Shown here piece by piece: positions 33,880 to 47,085 of a DNA stretch of 64,000 bases. The position numbers and the translations under genes are program-made. Numbering within the stretch: the stretch's first letter is position 1; each line of letters opens with the position of its first letter. Source of the DNA: Plasmopara viticola (taxonomy: Eukaryota > Oomycota > Peronosporomycetes > Peronosporales > Peronosporaceae); contig MBPM02000041.1 in NCBI GenBank assembly GCA_001695595.3, positions 310,001 through 374,000 of the forward strand, read 5' to 3'. Under the pieces are notes generated by a model that saw nothing but the letters and a program-made list of their open reading frames with translations, did no database searches and was not told the origin of the DNA.

Positions 33880-35480
33880 TCTTCGATTATAGGTTACCCC
33901 TTTCTTCGTCATCAATTCGCATGATCTTGAAAAGGCTTAGCGCTTCAAGATTCTTCAATGGGAATCGCTAGAGGACATTAACAAAACGGATCACAAAAGT
34001 ATTTAGAGGACTCTGACGCTGAAGACTGCTAGTCGCAGAGTAGCAAGATTAGTGAATGAGCTGTCCTAAATTCAGTATTTGTTCAAGTGAACTCCTAGTT
34101 TAACTAACATCGTAGCTAAGGCGTTGTCACACAATTCAAAAGTGAGGGTAAAGCTGCCCGAATCAGCTTGCAAGGGCTACTGGAATAGAAATCAGGAGAT
34201 TGTGACTACGATTACAACGAACAAGGTCACAGCTGCTTAATCCACATAAATAAAGTATGCGTGAAGTAGAGACCTACAGTATACGATCAAGAAGCCGAAA
34301 AAGAGAATATTTGTGCCAAAGTACTTAACGCGGGATAGTAATCTGAATTACAAAATAGGCGAAGATGAAACAGCATGGTTATTTATTGAGACGACGAAAA
34401 TTTAAAAAACGCGTCGTTTATTAAAACCTCGATAATGTTTCGGCAGACCACCAAGAATTTTTAAAGGCCAATCTGGTCGAACGTCAAAGGCACTATTAAA
34501 AAAAGCGAAGTATATTTAGCGCTGTGTCAACATTTGCGAAACGTATCAGCGCAACATGACTTGGCGACTTGACTGCCAGAATTTTCTCAGTCTCTGGATG
34601 TCACTAAAGGCAGATCGAATGGCATTTCAATGGATTCCATCGTGTCTTTAGCTGAAACCAGTAGTAGTTTTTGTGATGTCATGATGATGTTTGATTCTCA
34701 GCAAAAAGGACTGACTGATACAACGGGCGATATCACAGGAGTAGCAAAGATCTCGACAAAGATTTGTTAAGAGGGCAATGGCATCGCAAAGACCATTGTG
34801 TTCAGCAGAGACACCAATTTCACATCCAACTAATGGCAAGCATTCGTGTCAGCTGTGGAAACGCAACACAGTCAGGCTTCGGCTTTTGGACCACGATCGG
34901 AGAGGCGAATGGGAAGAACTAACAAAATTCTCAAAGATTTTTTTCCATGGTGTCGTGAACGTCTTTGGCATGACCACTGCATTTGGCTGAGATAGCCTTT
35001 TATCGACACGTACATTCTACAGGTGAATTGCCACCGTTTGGAGTGAATATTGGATATGTTCCTTTCATGCTGAATGGTGTGGCATCAACTTTAGATTTTT
35101 ACAAGTCGGAGCAAAACGCACAAAAATTTCTACTACGCCAATTTTATTCTCACAAGGTCACACAGGACTGAGTAGTGAAGTACACGAGCGCACGAATTAC
35201 TATTACGACAAAAATAGACTTGTTGAAGACTTTGAGCTTGGACCAATGGAGCTTTTGGACGAGGAAAATCTGGATGTCCGTAAGAAAGTATTTGATACGT
35301 CAAAAAAATTCGCGTCAAATCTATTGCCTCATTCCCGATCTATATATCGAAGGAAGTAAAGCTGTATCCAGTGCCTCATACTACACATTAGGACCCTTTC
35401 AAAACTACACCAAACCAAAGATATTTTGCATACCATGGGCCAGCGCTGGACCAGCATTGATAAGCTACGACGTTGTCGAC
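33880..35480 (+). pseudogene. Third decayed Ty3/Gypsy pol fragment
   Basis: Shifting frames give: the RNase H end and tether (R-R-V-A-R-L-V-N-E-L-S, then A-K-A-L-S-H-N-S) near 34,030-34,140; a worn zinc segment C-E-T-Y-Q-R-N near 34,535; integrase D-T-N-F-T-S-N near 34,800; an integrase end block H-S-T-G-E-L-P-P-F-G-V-N near 35,010; and Y-Y-Y-D-K-N-R with K-L-Y-P-V-P-H-T near 35,200-35,380. The DNA is similar to 13,240-15,000, so it belongs to the same family, but it is more decayed. No LTRs seen. Confidence 0.7.
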
Positions 35481-37589
35481 GTTTAAGGATGAACACGCAA
35501 ATTTTATTTAATCTTACTTACAAATACTTTAAGCCAATCCTCTGATTGCAGCGATGCATTTACGATTTAGCTGCACTTTAGAAATTCAACGTCACGGGCA
35601 GCATCACAATTTGACAGCGATGGTATTAAAAAAGCATTCTACGAAGGAATTTCAAACTTTGGCACAAGTTGCGGACTTCTTCTCTGGAATCATATGCACA
35701 GTATGGTGAAAAGTAGTTAAGGTAAGGAGCAATATTCCCTTCGACTGCCTTGGATAATATATCGATATCGATTTGGATTTCATAGAATCATGATTATATT
35801 TCACACCATTTTGGCTGTAGTTGCAATGCATCAAGCAATTAAAGAGACACAAAGCGGTGCGCTAATGAAAAGCTTCAGGTTATTGACGTGATCAGCGTGA
35901 TTGTGGCTGTTGAGAATGCCATGCGAGACGGTACAGACAATCCGTACGGCTTTATCATGTATGTTGGCCGTGAGGTTGCCGATCAAGCATCGTGCATCGA
36001 AGCTACACCTCGGAGTAGCGATTACTTTTACGGTGTTTGAACAACTACAGCTTTTTATCAGTGTATTTTTTTCATTTATCATTTCACAAGTGCTGTAGAA
36101 ATGGGTAGGTATTCTTACTTGACTGGATTTAAATACCAAAGCACCCAATTCTTTTGCCGCAATATGCAATTGCATTAAGAAAGACGTCCAAATTGCAATA
36201 TGTTTGCAGCATATCGATCCGATTCATCTGGAGAAAGGTTTTGCATCGGACGCATTTCCCAAGTTGGCGTTGTTATGATATTATTAAATCACATTTGAAT
36301 TCGTACTACTTCAACGTTTGTTTGGGCTAATAAACAAAATATGAGTGATTTTTAAAGGGTTTGCCTCATATCGACCATAAGACAGCTTAGTATGAGCGAG
36401 ATACCGCATGATGGTTAAGCCAAGAGAATGTAGCCGAGCTCAAGAACTTTGCACGGGAAAGCATATTTGTCACCACAGAACAAACTCCTGAGCCAGCCGC
36501 AGACAAATCTTAGATAAGCAGGATTTTAACTTAATATGCTGAAGATGCGCAGCTGCGTGTAACCACGCAGAATACGTCCAGACAGAAGGAGTGCGGATTG
36601 ATAGAGTATTAGCAGAATCAGGGACGTAATTTCGCTTAATAAAAAAATGGCAGATACGGCAATTACAGCGGGCTTTGGGCCCTCAATTAACGACTGCAAA
36701 CAGCAAACCACTTATCGAAATTGCCTTTTATTCATATAACCAAAGGAGACAAATCTTGGAGTGTCGTGGCCAGCAACGCAAAGATTGGCTGCAAGGATAA
36801 ACATATTTTGTAAGATCAATTTAGACAACATTAAGTGTGCTTGTGCTCAAGCACCGACGATTCCATTTGGCTGAGAGATTGTAAGTCTTCGCGTAAGGGA
36901 CGTCGGTCAAGCACGCCTTATTGTGACCGAAGCCTTTACTTACTTCAATCACAAATTAGCTTAATGATGCCCCTCTATTCCTCATCTTTCTTGATTCATT
37001 CATTCTAAATTTTAATGTCATTGCGCTTTTTAGCGCAATGTCACTAAACTGAATGAGCTACTGTTCCACTACGACTAAACGGCTTACATTTAAGAAACAA
37101 ATTGTCATGGTTAGCCTCTGGCCAGCTTATACACAGTTAAGATCTAGCGAGGGCAACTACTACCAAGAGCCAAAACTATTTTTACGTTTTACATTTGTTT
37201 GTGGTCTCGTGGTCACAAATAACCCATGACCGAAGTGATAAGTAACTCAGAAAATATTATAGCCGATTATAACTAACCACTTTCTTCTTCAACTTTCAAC
37301 TCGGGTTGTGCACAGACTATCATAGACGTGAGCATTGCAGTTGATGTACAATGATATATTGCAAACTTGCCACTGTAATACAGATACGGTACCATAGCCT
37401 CAGAAAGTAAAGTCATTCAAATCTATGCACAAAGTCTGGCAATCAATACTCCCAAAAAATCATCACAAAATTAATTCTAGACAAACAAAAAGAAGCTTTC
37501 TTATTAGCAACGGAGAAGTTTGCTCTTTTTTGTGTTTTTGAAAGAAACAACGCAAGAAATTCAAGAACAAGTCAATCCGCTCATAAGTC
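35481..37589. other. Spacer between duplication copies, right part
   Basis: No recognisable gene. One frame near 35,876-36,040 reads protein-like for about 50 codons (V-E-N-A-M-R-D-G-T-D-N-P-Y-G-F region), but it has no start in context and ends in a stop, so I did not call it. A hairpin lies at 37,016-37,043. Homology to the window start begins at about 37,590. Confidence 0.45.
37016..37043. repeat. Hairpin-forming inverted repeat
   Basis: Arms tgtcattgcgct and agcgcaatgtca, 12 bp with one mismatch, separated by four bases. No gene ends nearby, so I do not call it a terminator. Confidence 0.6.
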
Positions 37590-39196
37590 CAAAGAACGTA
37601 TTTGCTACGCAAGAGACCTTGAAAGGAGTCTGGCCAATCTTATGTACATTTTCCGATGCCGGTCGTGTCGTTGATAGAAATCGCATCAACTCATAGAGAG
37701 ACGTTAGTACCGTTTGTAGTGCAGAGTCTAATAAATGTGTCTCATCAGGCGAATCACTGCATATCGCAATCCACGCGGAATTCATCTTTCATAATGTATA
37801 GAAAGACAGCGAGATATTAGAAGAATGAGCATCCATTTTTAGAAGATAGTCCTCGTTGTTTCCGTTGTCAAAATCCTACAGCGCTTGTTTATGTGCGAAC
37901 CCCGTCTAATTTGCACCGTCGGCGACAATTCGGGTTTTGGCAACGGGTTCCCTTCTCGTTCAATCTTGACCAGAAAATCTACGTCTGCGTGGTCATTGCA
38001 CTTGCCGGAATGCGTTTTTCGCTCATTCAACGTCAGTGAAACAATATGACACATTTGGAGTCGATGCTAACTAAGGAAGATTCTCGAATGGGAGAGAGAG
38101 AGCACGTTTAAAGACCTAAAGCGTTAAGTGAACAAAACAATCAAATCTTGCAAAATTTGTACACTAGTGATCTTTACCAACAAGATCGAGGCAGTTGTGT
38201 GCGGCACTTTAGGGTCGTCTCGCATGATCACACACTCAGTTATTTTCGGCTTTATGTTTTGAAGGTCTGAAACAACGTTACAGCTGCAAAAGACATTATG
38301 GCAAGTTATTACGGCCATCTGTATTTCTACACATGCAGTCAAGCAAACAAGGCGGGAAAATAAATCAGCTGAATGTCGTGTAGATCACTCAATAGCAATT
38401 TATCAGCAAAACTGGTAATCGGATTACTTTCATTTATTTGCGCTTTCGAAAACTAGGCCTGAAAAGATATACACACCAGAACAAAATGATGCACCACAAT
38501 TTAAAAGAAGTGCATGGAATGACGGTGATTTCTGATTCATCATTCAGCCAAGATCGAGTTAATAAATATATGTTGATATCAATCTGTACCTATAACGTCA
38601 AAAGGGACTGGGTGTACATTGACAAAGTTCAAATACTTTAGTATTAGTGGAAGCGAAACTTATGAAGCAAGGCAACTGTCAACTTTTGGCTCCAATCGAC
38701 GTCATATCAACTTAATAAAGCTCATTGAATCGTCACCAGTTTGAAGACGCGAAATGCAAAAACCAACGAGTGTCACGAACTTAAGTTTGTTATGTTTAAA
38801 TTTAGAAAGATTGACCTATTTGCAGTGAAACAAGCAGGGGCTCAATGGCAAATTTGTCCTCCTTTTAGTAAAATACCCTTTTTTATCGCTGCTTTGCCAG
38901 AAGTTTACACAAACAAGTGATGATTTCCGCGAAGTTTATGTCGCATTCTACATTACCGAGGATAGTGAACAGCCAATGACGTTTGTAGCCCCGAAATAGA
39001 AATGAAATTTACAGGCTAGCAGTTAAAATGAGGCTTTAAACTTATTGTGCCTGAGAGGTACCTAATTCTCAGTGATAACGGTACTGCGTCACGTAATGTT
39101 TTAGACTCTAAAGTCTTCTCCTATAGTTGCGATAGTCAACTATAGTAAGCTAGAAGCAACAATTTTCAATCATGTAAACCATTTATCAAGAGAATC
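37590..39196. other. Non-coding start of copy B
   Basis: Matches 1-120 and then 877-2,390 of copy A with indels. Short ORFs only, none with a recognisable domain. The homology ends near 39,195 (ccatttatcaagag), where the MULE begins. Confidence 0.55.
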
Positions 39197-39198
39197 GT

Positions 39199-39400
39199 TA
39201 AACTGCCGGTACCCTTTTGGAAAACTGCCGGTACCCCTTGGTTTTAGCCAATGAGATTAGTTCATTCTATAAATGGGAGCAGTTTAGATTTGTCAATGAA
39301 CACAGTGTTTTTTCAACCAATGAAAAGAGAAAGCATTACCCATCCGTTATCCCTTTTTCGTAAACTGCCGGTTCCCCCTCTTTTTAGCCAATGAAAAAAA
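39199..39400. repeat. Sub-terminal repeats of the MULE
   Basis: The unit aaactgccggtaccc begins near 39,200 and 39,222 and recurs as aaactgccggttccc at 39,362. Two units are followed by ttttagccaatga. Tandem sub-terminal motifs of this kind are typical transposase-binding ends. Confidence 0.7.
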
Positions 39401-39582
39401 GGAGCAATTCCGTCAAAGACAGCAATATTTTTCTGTCAATGAAAGCAGCACTGAACAAGTTATCGAAATGCGCCTTCTTCTACGTCGTCTTTCCTTTATT
39501 AGTATACGCATTTGCTTGACTCTTGGGTATATATATTGTTTTGAGCGACGTGATTTTACATAGTATAACTAATATTTAAATC

Positions 39583-41690
39583 TCATTTACAGTATCGAAA
39601 TCTGCCAAAGAAAAGTTCAGAGGAATGAGAAGTAGAAGGGTCAAGCGCATTACAAAAAAAATGTTTGCATACCGATAGATGGCACAGTCGCTGGTGCTGT
39701 AGGTGAAGCTCGTTGCCGACATGTTCTGGCATTGTGACCAGTTCCTCTGTACACTCTGCGTCTGCGAGCAAAGGCGCTTCTGCATTAGCAGCTATCTCTA
39801 TATGCTCAAACTGCGAAGGTAGGCGTCGAGTGGATCCAGATGGTCGGCCACGCGATAGCGCAAGTGGAGGTTTCTCCACCGAAGTCATTGCCGTCCAGGC
39901 TCGCATGTGATCTCGCATTCGGCGCTTTCGATGTGCGGAGACTTCGTTATCGTTATCGTCGGCAAATTCCGTAACATCTCATTCATTGAAGGTCCCGGAC
40001 TATTCTCGTCCACAGCTACACGTATTGGAGCTTGAAGCCACCAATGCGTGTCGAAGTCTTCGAAAAGGATAGGCTAATTCGCATGAAGTCGAAAGTCATG
40101 GGCGCATGGATATCCCATGGTTGATTTGAACAAACCGCAGAAGCCTTGCTGCTGAAGAACTATAATTAGATGGTGATTAAGCTAGGAGTAGCGGCGGGAC
40201 TGGGTCATACACTTACTTCTGGGTTATTATTGCACAATCTGTACTGCCTATAGGCACAATTTATCGCGGCAAGAGAAATTGTCCCCGTAAGAGGGGCAAA
40301 AATTGGCCCATGCTGCATATCGGCAACGGCACTCTCTTTGGCGTGGTGGTACTTGACCTTGGCCAGCTGATCGTCACATGCGAGCTTTATTGCTGTATTT
40401 ACGGACAAAAGGCCGCCTCAAAGAAATAAATGGGTTTGGATTAGCACAGGGTATATATGTCTGGTTGCTCCGTCGAAAAAGCTTTACCTGTAGACACCCC
40501 AATCCATTTCTTGAGCGCGGAATGAGCGCTTTCTACTCGGGAAGTGGCGGTGCTTCCAGAATGACGTACACCCCGCAGCCATGCACTAACGAATTTCTTC
40601 TTGTAGCATAACCAAATTGAATCAAGGTGGCGTTGGCACCATACCTCTCACTATCTCAAGACGCTCTTCATATTCGGCTTCATTGTCTGCGTGCATCAAA
40701 GAATTCTAAGAACTTTGGAATTCCTAAAACAATTCTTGCAAATCGAAGTTAAGTCGTGGCTTTGCAAATACATTCTTTCTTATGTGCAACCTGCACAAGA
40801 GCGCCTTGCTTTCTGGGAACACATCCTCCAGCGCAGTCATGAGAGCTAGCTCTCGATCGGTGACAACGACGGACCCGACGGAATCTGAAACGTTAAAAAT
40901 ACATCTCTCAGTTTCGTTAAGGCCCAGCCAAAATCGCCTCTCGTTTCGCCTCGCATGAAACAGTAGCCTAGCGTAAAGGTGTGATTTGTGGCAGTCACAC
41001 CAGCCACATGTAGAAGGCGCAGTCCGTATCGGTTGGTTTTGTACGTGGAATCCAGCAACCACACTTTTTCTCGGCTAGACGTCGAACATATTTCTTCTGC
41101 GCTTCGTGAAACAATGAAAAGGTGAGGCACTTTGTTGTTAATATTTTGCTGCGCAAAGTATTAAAGTCTGCCAAAAGATCTGCGAAAAGTGCCTGAATCG
41201 GAGTTATTCAAGCAAGCATGGTCACCCTGTGCGCACGGCGGACATTTAAGAGGTCCTGTGTAGTGGCTTTGACACTCGCGTCGCGCTGGCGTAACGACGT
41301 CATTATGCGACAAGGGGTGACTCCAGCTTGTGTGAGGTGTACAACAGCCTGTTACTCCAAGACTTCAAGAGCGCGGCCGCTTCGGTCAGCCGATGGATGG
41401 ATGAAAGGCTCGTGATTGTGTTCTCCCGACGTGACTTCAACCTTCCAAAAGAATGGTGCAGACTTCATGATCCGAATTGTGATCCTGTAATTACGGTTAG
41501 TTTTCTGACTATTTCACAGGTGTATACGGCCGCTTAATGCCTGAAAATAGACTCACTTGCACTTGCAGTCAGTTTTCTGGCTACTTTGTAAGCCTTCCCA
41601 GGTTATAAGATGTCTTCTTTGCTTACTACCGGTCTTCAAGAACTTGGTGGAATGGTTATCCTCGTGGCACTCCTGTCGGCTTCTCAAGTA
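39583..41690 (-). pseudogene. MULE transposase with FAR1-like N-terminus
   Basis: Read on the minus strand with frame changes. Near 41,410-41,450: F-W-K-V-E-V-T-S-G-E-H-N-H-E, a FAR1-type zinc-finger end. Near 41,290-41,330: L-T-Q-A-G-V-T-P, the usual linker. Catalytic block: W-L-L-D-S-T-Y-K-T-N near 41,050 (first Asp), V-V-V-T-D-R-E near 40,860 (second Asp) with C-R-L-H-I-R-K, and S-R-V-E-S-A-H-S-A-L-K-K-W near 40,530 (Glu). The C-terminus has S-R-G-R-P-S-G-S near 39,850. Several stops and slips mean it is inactive. In plants FAR1/FHY3 regulators arose from this family; here it is a transposon relic. Confidence 0.85.
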
Positions 41691-41700
41691 CACTAGGGAT

Positions 41701-44700
41701 ATCAAACTTGAAAGGCAAAAAATGGTATTTGGGCTATACCTGCTGCTGTGGTGGCAGTAACGAATGTGGATTCTTCTTGTATTAAGCATAATATGTCCGT
41801 TAAAAATATCAATGCGAGAAAGAATAAGGAAAGTTGTCGATGTCGAATGGAGTAGATTAAGCTTGCCATATACGCTACTTTCAACAACCATCTATAGCGT
41901 GCAATCTCTCTTAACATGGAGCACAGGTACGAAAAGCAAACATAACTTGTCTTCAAAATATTTGAGCTCCATTAATCAAAACACTTCCTTGCTTGCAAGC
42001 AAAAGAAGCGCGGGCTTTATGATTATCTCGTGACCACAAAGAACCAAAGGCTTCCAAAGCCATAGCGCTTTATTATGGAACATTTCGAAGTGACAGTCTT
42101 CGAGATGTACTCTCCTGAACGAATCTCTTTTGAAAACAGGCGAAGACAAATAAAGATGCGATGCATTTACTCTTCAAAGAGTGTGAAGTCACCAACAGAT
42201 CCGTTCTTCAGAATGCCATGTCTTATAAGTTGTTGATCTATTGGACTCTTGGCTGTACGCGTAAGAGAGTCACAACTGCCAGAGTAGACTCCCGAGCGCC
42301 AAAGGCTTTGTGCGGTAGAAGCGATCGGCAACAAAACATTACTGGCGATCTACGAAAGCAAATGAAACAAGTTGCTTCCAATTCTCAGGCAAACGGTCTT
42401 GTTTTGGTTTGGGATGTCAGTATATATTTCCAATCTTGATTGGAGAACGTGAGCAATCGGTTCTTGATAGATTGTTTATCTTTCTGCATAGCAAAGTGTC
42501 GTCGTATCCGGGCTTATCCAGGAACTTTGTGGTGGTAAGATGTCTACTTAGCGCTATATAGTCTCTGAGAAAGATCGTACAGTCTATTTGACTTGTCGAA
42601 CGCGTGTCCTGGTTTTTGATGCTTTGCACGATACAAGTAAACTAATTTTGACGAAGGTCCGAACATCCAAGACCTTAATGCGCAATTGCTCTTTAAGTAG
42701 GTCGTAGACAGGTCATCTCAAAGATGTTAAGCCTCCCGCATAATATTTAACCAGGTACTCAAAATAAAAGTCTAAGGTTGAATATAGAATCACTGCCACC
42801 ATATTTCATTCTGTGGCCAAAGAACTGCTTGGAAAACACAGAGAGGTCGGTGCTTTAATTCCCCATCGCAACCGCCTTGAGAAACTTTGCCACGGTCGGT
42901 CAAGCCCCTCCCTACAATTTTGGAAGGCGACTTACCGCTTAAAGTTAATGAATGGCTTTCGTTGAAGCATTTCAGCCCTACTATTTGTAGTGAAGCTATT
43001 CCTGCATCGGGCTAATGATTTTTCCGTGCAAATCAGCAGCTCCTAAGCGATGGAGTATGCACTCTTGAGATTGTATTCAGGGTCGTCCTCTTGATCAAAC
43101 ACTGCTCTTTCACGGCAAATTTGAAATTTCAAGGTCCTAACGGAACAAGTAGATTCTTTGGCTATTTGACAAATTTTCTTTGCAGTCGAATCAGCTCTCG
43201 TCAGCATCCATCGATGAAGTTGCTTTTCATCAGAATAGTTATAGAATTGACTGATTGTTTACAGCGCATGATTTATTGAATACTCAGCCTTATACCTTCT
43301 TTATGGCTTAATTACAGTGACTATGGGCACTATAGGCTCTCTCATAATTACTTTAGCAAGGTCGAGCACAATGGTGATGCTTATAAGAGGTCCTGTATCC
43401 TCTCAAAGTAATATGAGACTCAAAAATTCCAAATCAAATAGGATTTAAAATATCTTTCAGAAGATATTAGGTGTGACGACATCAGATCAAGAGGTTAAAT
43501 GGTATACAGAGACTCATACTTTTTGAGATTACAAAAGGTCCAACAACAAAAAAATAATCTTGTTCGTAACTATCCGGACTGTTATTGTATCAAGATTTCA
43601 ATTCCGCTAACATAAAAATATTCTCCTTGTTATCAGAGAAATTAATTAAATTACACGGGTGAATGAAGTTCTAATGATTGCATCGTTAGCGAACTTCTCG
43701 CAACGTTGAATATGTCTTTACGGAGGAGTTAAACTCACTGGAAGACCTCGAAGTAAACTGTTATTCTCGCTTTACCCGGTAGCTGCTAGAAGCTCTCATG
43801 GTACCACGAGCTAACAACATCTTAATCCATTTGTATATGAGCAAGTGTTGAAGTTGTCGATGCGTGGAACGCATCGTTGAGTGCAAACTTACCTTTGAGT
43901 AGCCCGTCGGCCACAAATGCGGCACTTGAGAGCAGTAACACGCAGTGTCTTTTAGCACACAATCGGGTTATTCCGTCTTATCCTTTTGAGAAAGATTTGC
44001 TGTTAAGCTGCACGTTTGAGTTTCTAATAAGTGGAATAGAGCTAGTAAAAAATCGCTGGGAAATTCCTAGGTCTCTCTTACCCTTCATTGTACCTAGAAG
44101 ACCATGTTGTATCGAGACCGTAATAATAAACAGCCTTTCTGTTTGTTACTGCTTACAATGGATAGAATACTGCCAGAAAGCACGAAATTTTCATCACCTA
44201 CGTCAAGCGATTAAAAGACAAAATCAAGGCCAATGGATTTGTACCCGTCCGCTGGATCTAACTGGCTTAGTTGAGGTCCCGACCTGACGATCACAGACTT
44301 GGGCCCTAACATGTTCAAACATATAGTTTACACGCAAAAACAATTTCACTTTAGCCTAAATGACGGCTGATAGGAGCACTGTGTGTCTCAAAGACGCACT
44401 TGAGGTCTTAACCGATCGGAGCAACGACCCGAACTGGACCAGCCTGAAGTAAAGTAAATCGTCTGACTACTCGTTGCAATATTGCTGCGATTTCGGTTGC
44501 AAGATTGACACACAACGAAATTATCTGTGACTGCGATGAGTATCAGCACTAAAAGCTTTGACTTGGTATCAGCTGTATGTGCCTGACACATTAGTTTGTC
44601 AATAAGACTATAAATTCCAGGAGTATGAGTCACGACTGCGAAATAATTTATTTAAGAAGCTAATGAATGTTTCCAGTCTGTATCTATTTCTACAATACTC

Positions 44701-47085
44701 GATTTGCAAAATGACATTTTCTTTTATGCCATTTGATGAAATAACTAGAGCTTATGTGTGCGTCACTGGCCTTTATGGGCCTCCATAGCCGATCGAGATT
44801 ATGCAAAGCCTACGAACATAGTATGCCAGGGCGAAAGCGCGTTCTCAGCGGTTGAAAAATTTGCTTAAAAGCGGATTTAAATGTGGAGCGCTGTATATCA
44901 TGTCGCTTGCTTACAGAGTGTTTTTAGTTAGGGTTTGTGGTGATATGTTACCCACTTTCTCTTGCAGTCCGTATTTGCTTTCAGTAGGAACTTTCCTTTT
45001 GAAATACGCTGCCCACATTTCATTCGAAGAAGCAACAAATTTGTCATTATACGCGTAGTTTTTACGAAAACAATAATAATTACGTCACTGACGGATCGAC
45101 AACTCTCGTTAGGGTAGCTGGAAGTGGTAAGCAATTTATTGTACGCGCAATAATGGATCTTGTTTCGAGCTTTGTCGGCTCAAATGCAACGAGTAATTTT
45201 GCGCACCGGCAATCGATGGCATTTAAACAAATTCAAGTGATGCAACGGCTCTTGACGTCAGCCCTTAAAAAGCTTTCGTACGCACTTGAAATGAATACGA
45301 GAGGTATCGATATCTCCACGAAGATAGACGTGACGAAAGGTAGCGCATTAAGTCTGTCAAACATATTGTCACGGCCAAGCAACAAAGCTTTACAAGTTGA
45401 TGTCCTATCACTTCAAGCTGTAAGTTATATCAATAACCACGTATTTGCTATACACGGTTCTTCACCTTGCAGAGTCAGAGAGTTTCACAAAATGAGGAAG
45501 ACGATGCGACAGTAATATCATCACTAAAAGCTAGCAAAAACCAACCGGGATATCTGACAGACTAAATAGTCACTTAAGCAGAGAAAGTATACCTAAAGGA
45601 TGCACATATAGAGGTGTCGGAGGTAGGGTCTAGTGTGAACTTTATTGAAGATTTCTTTTTAGGAATTCCTCATTAAATTTTCAGCTGGATAACGAGTCGA
45701 CAATCCTCCTGTCAGATTGTCACTAGGCAGTATATAACGCCATATAAGCTCATTAGTGCCATACACCAATGGACGGCATGGTGTAAAAGTGATAAGTTCG
45801 CGTTCACTGTGCTCATATACCGAAAAAAGCCATAGTTAGCCAATGCCTACTTTAAATTCAAATGTCTAGCACTTTTCGCAAAAACGTTTAATTTACAGTA
45901 AGACGTATTGCTTTCTTTGCATTTAGACACACGTCACACAGTGGTCTAATACATTCTTAAGATGTGATTGCGAGATGCGATATGCTCCTTACGGCGCTTG
46001 TTAAGGTAACCGCTTGCTTTTGAAAAGATTGGTGCTTTCAAAAAAGCTACCAAATGTCTAATCAGCATAAATTCTTTGGTATGATGTACATTTAAATTAC
46101 AAAGCTCGCATACGTTTTGACAATTACAAGCTTTCCCTCATCCATACTTAAGCAATATAGTCTTGTATGGCCATAAAGATGAAAGCTAAATCAAGCCTCT
46201 CAGGCCAGTTTTGAGGTATGCAAAATTACAAAGTTTATGCCAACATCGAAAAAAATGTTGTTGCAGTTGAGAAAAGAAAAAATTACTTTGTAAACAACCA
46301 TGATTTTGAATAGGGCCAAAAAAGTGGCAGCCGTTTCGACTTAGCGTTTACCACGTCTTACAATATCTAATATTGTGATTCGGTATAGCCAGCTAGATGC
46401 ACAATTTATATGCGCATCGTAAAGCCTTTGCTAGATTAATCTTAAAAAAAGGAGTTGTTTGATGCTAAATAAGTCAGCATCAGAATGATTCTAACACCAT
46501 TGAAATAAGTATTTGGTGGGTGCCTGTTTTGATTTTCCTATCCAGTCGAAGTCAATTAGCGTCCTTTGCGATGCTTCCGATTATACTAGCAAATTCACTT
46601 AACACAAAAACATGCAGCTTGAGATTGTAGAGAACTATGACAAGAGATTTTCACCATAGACTGCGCACGGGATAATTTCGCATTTTCAAAACGCCAGTTT
46701 AAGACAAAAAAAGGCACATAGTTGTCATTCTTTGCGCCAAATACTAATTTACTAGATGCAATCTGATTGTCTACATGATTCGCGCAGGACAAGGCATGAG
46801 TTGGTTCGTATTGACCGGTCAAAACGCTCCGGTTACAAGCGATATACGTTTCAGGCCTACAGAATATCAAAGAAGAGAGTCCAAGTACTCTCCACGAGGT
46901 CATTGAAGTTGCATTTAACTTCGAGTTTGCCAATTACTCGGGTAGCCTAAATCGTATCCCGACCAAGTCTTAAAAAAAAGTGCCTTTCGAACCAAGCAAT
47001 CGTGCGAGCAAGTCATGACCTCATAAGCAACAGCATTTGAAATGAGGAAGAACGAACGACCACTGGTTTTGATCCGCAAAATGTA
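41701..47085. other. Non-coding stretch in copy B
   Basis: Matches 2,577-4,043 and 8,500-12,435 of copy A. The Copia 1 empty site is at about 43,183. A 136-codon ORF at 43,877-44,287 is broken in copy A and has no known motif, so I do not call it a gene. From about 44,820 onward identity with copy A rises to over 99%. Confidence 0.55.
45090..45515 (+). pseudogene. Possible degenerate protease fragment, copy B
   Basis: Partner of 10,440-10,866 with one base difference in the ATG-started part. It shows the same weak resemblance to a retroelement aspartic protease, with a damaged active site. Confidence 0.3.

Larger units (their letters stand above)
39197..41700 (-). mobile_element. MULE DNA transposon, one end visible
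   Basis: A block present in copy B and absent from the matching place in copy A (about 2,395-2,577). Its left end has a non-coding ~380-bp region with repeated aaactgccggt units. The rest is a broken minus-strand transposase of the Mutator type. Homology with copy A resumes at about 41,703 (acttgaaaggcaaaaa). I found no matching inverted repeat (ccggcagttt) at the right end, so the element appears truncated there. Confidence 0.8.

Noticed and set aside
37016..37043. Transcription terminator
   Set aside because: No gene ends nearby, and intrinsic terminators are a bacterial feature.
43877..44287. 136-codon ORF as a gene
   Set aside because: The matching stretch in copy A (about 9,240-9,650) is interrupted, and no motif or signal peptide is visible.
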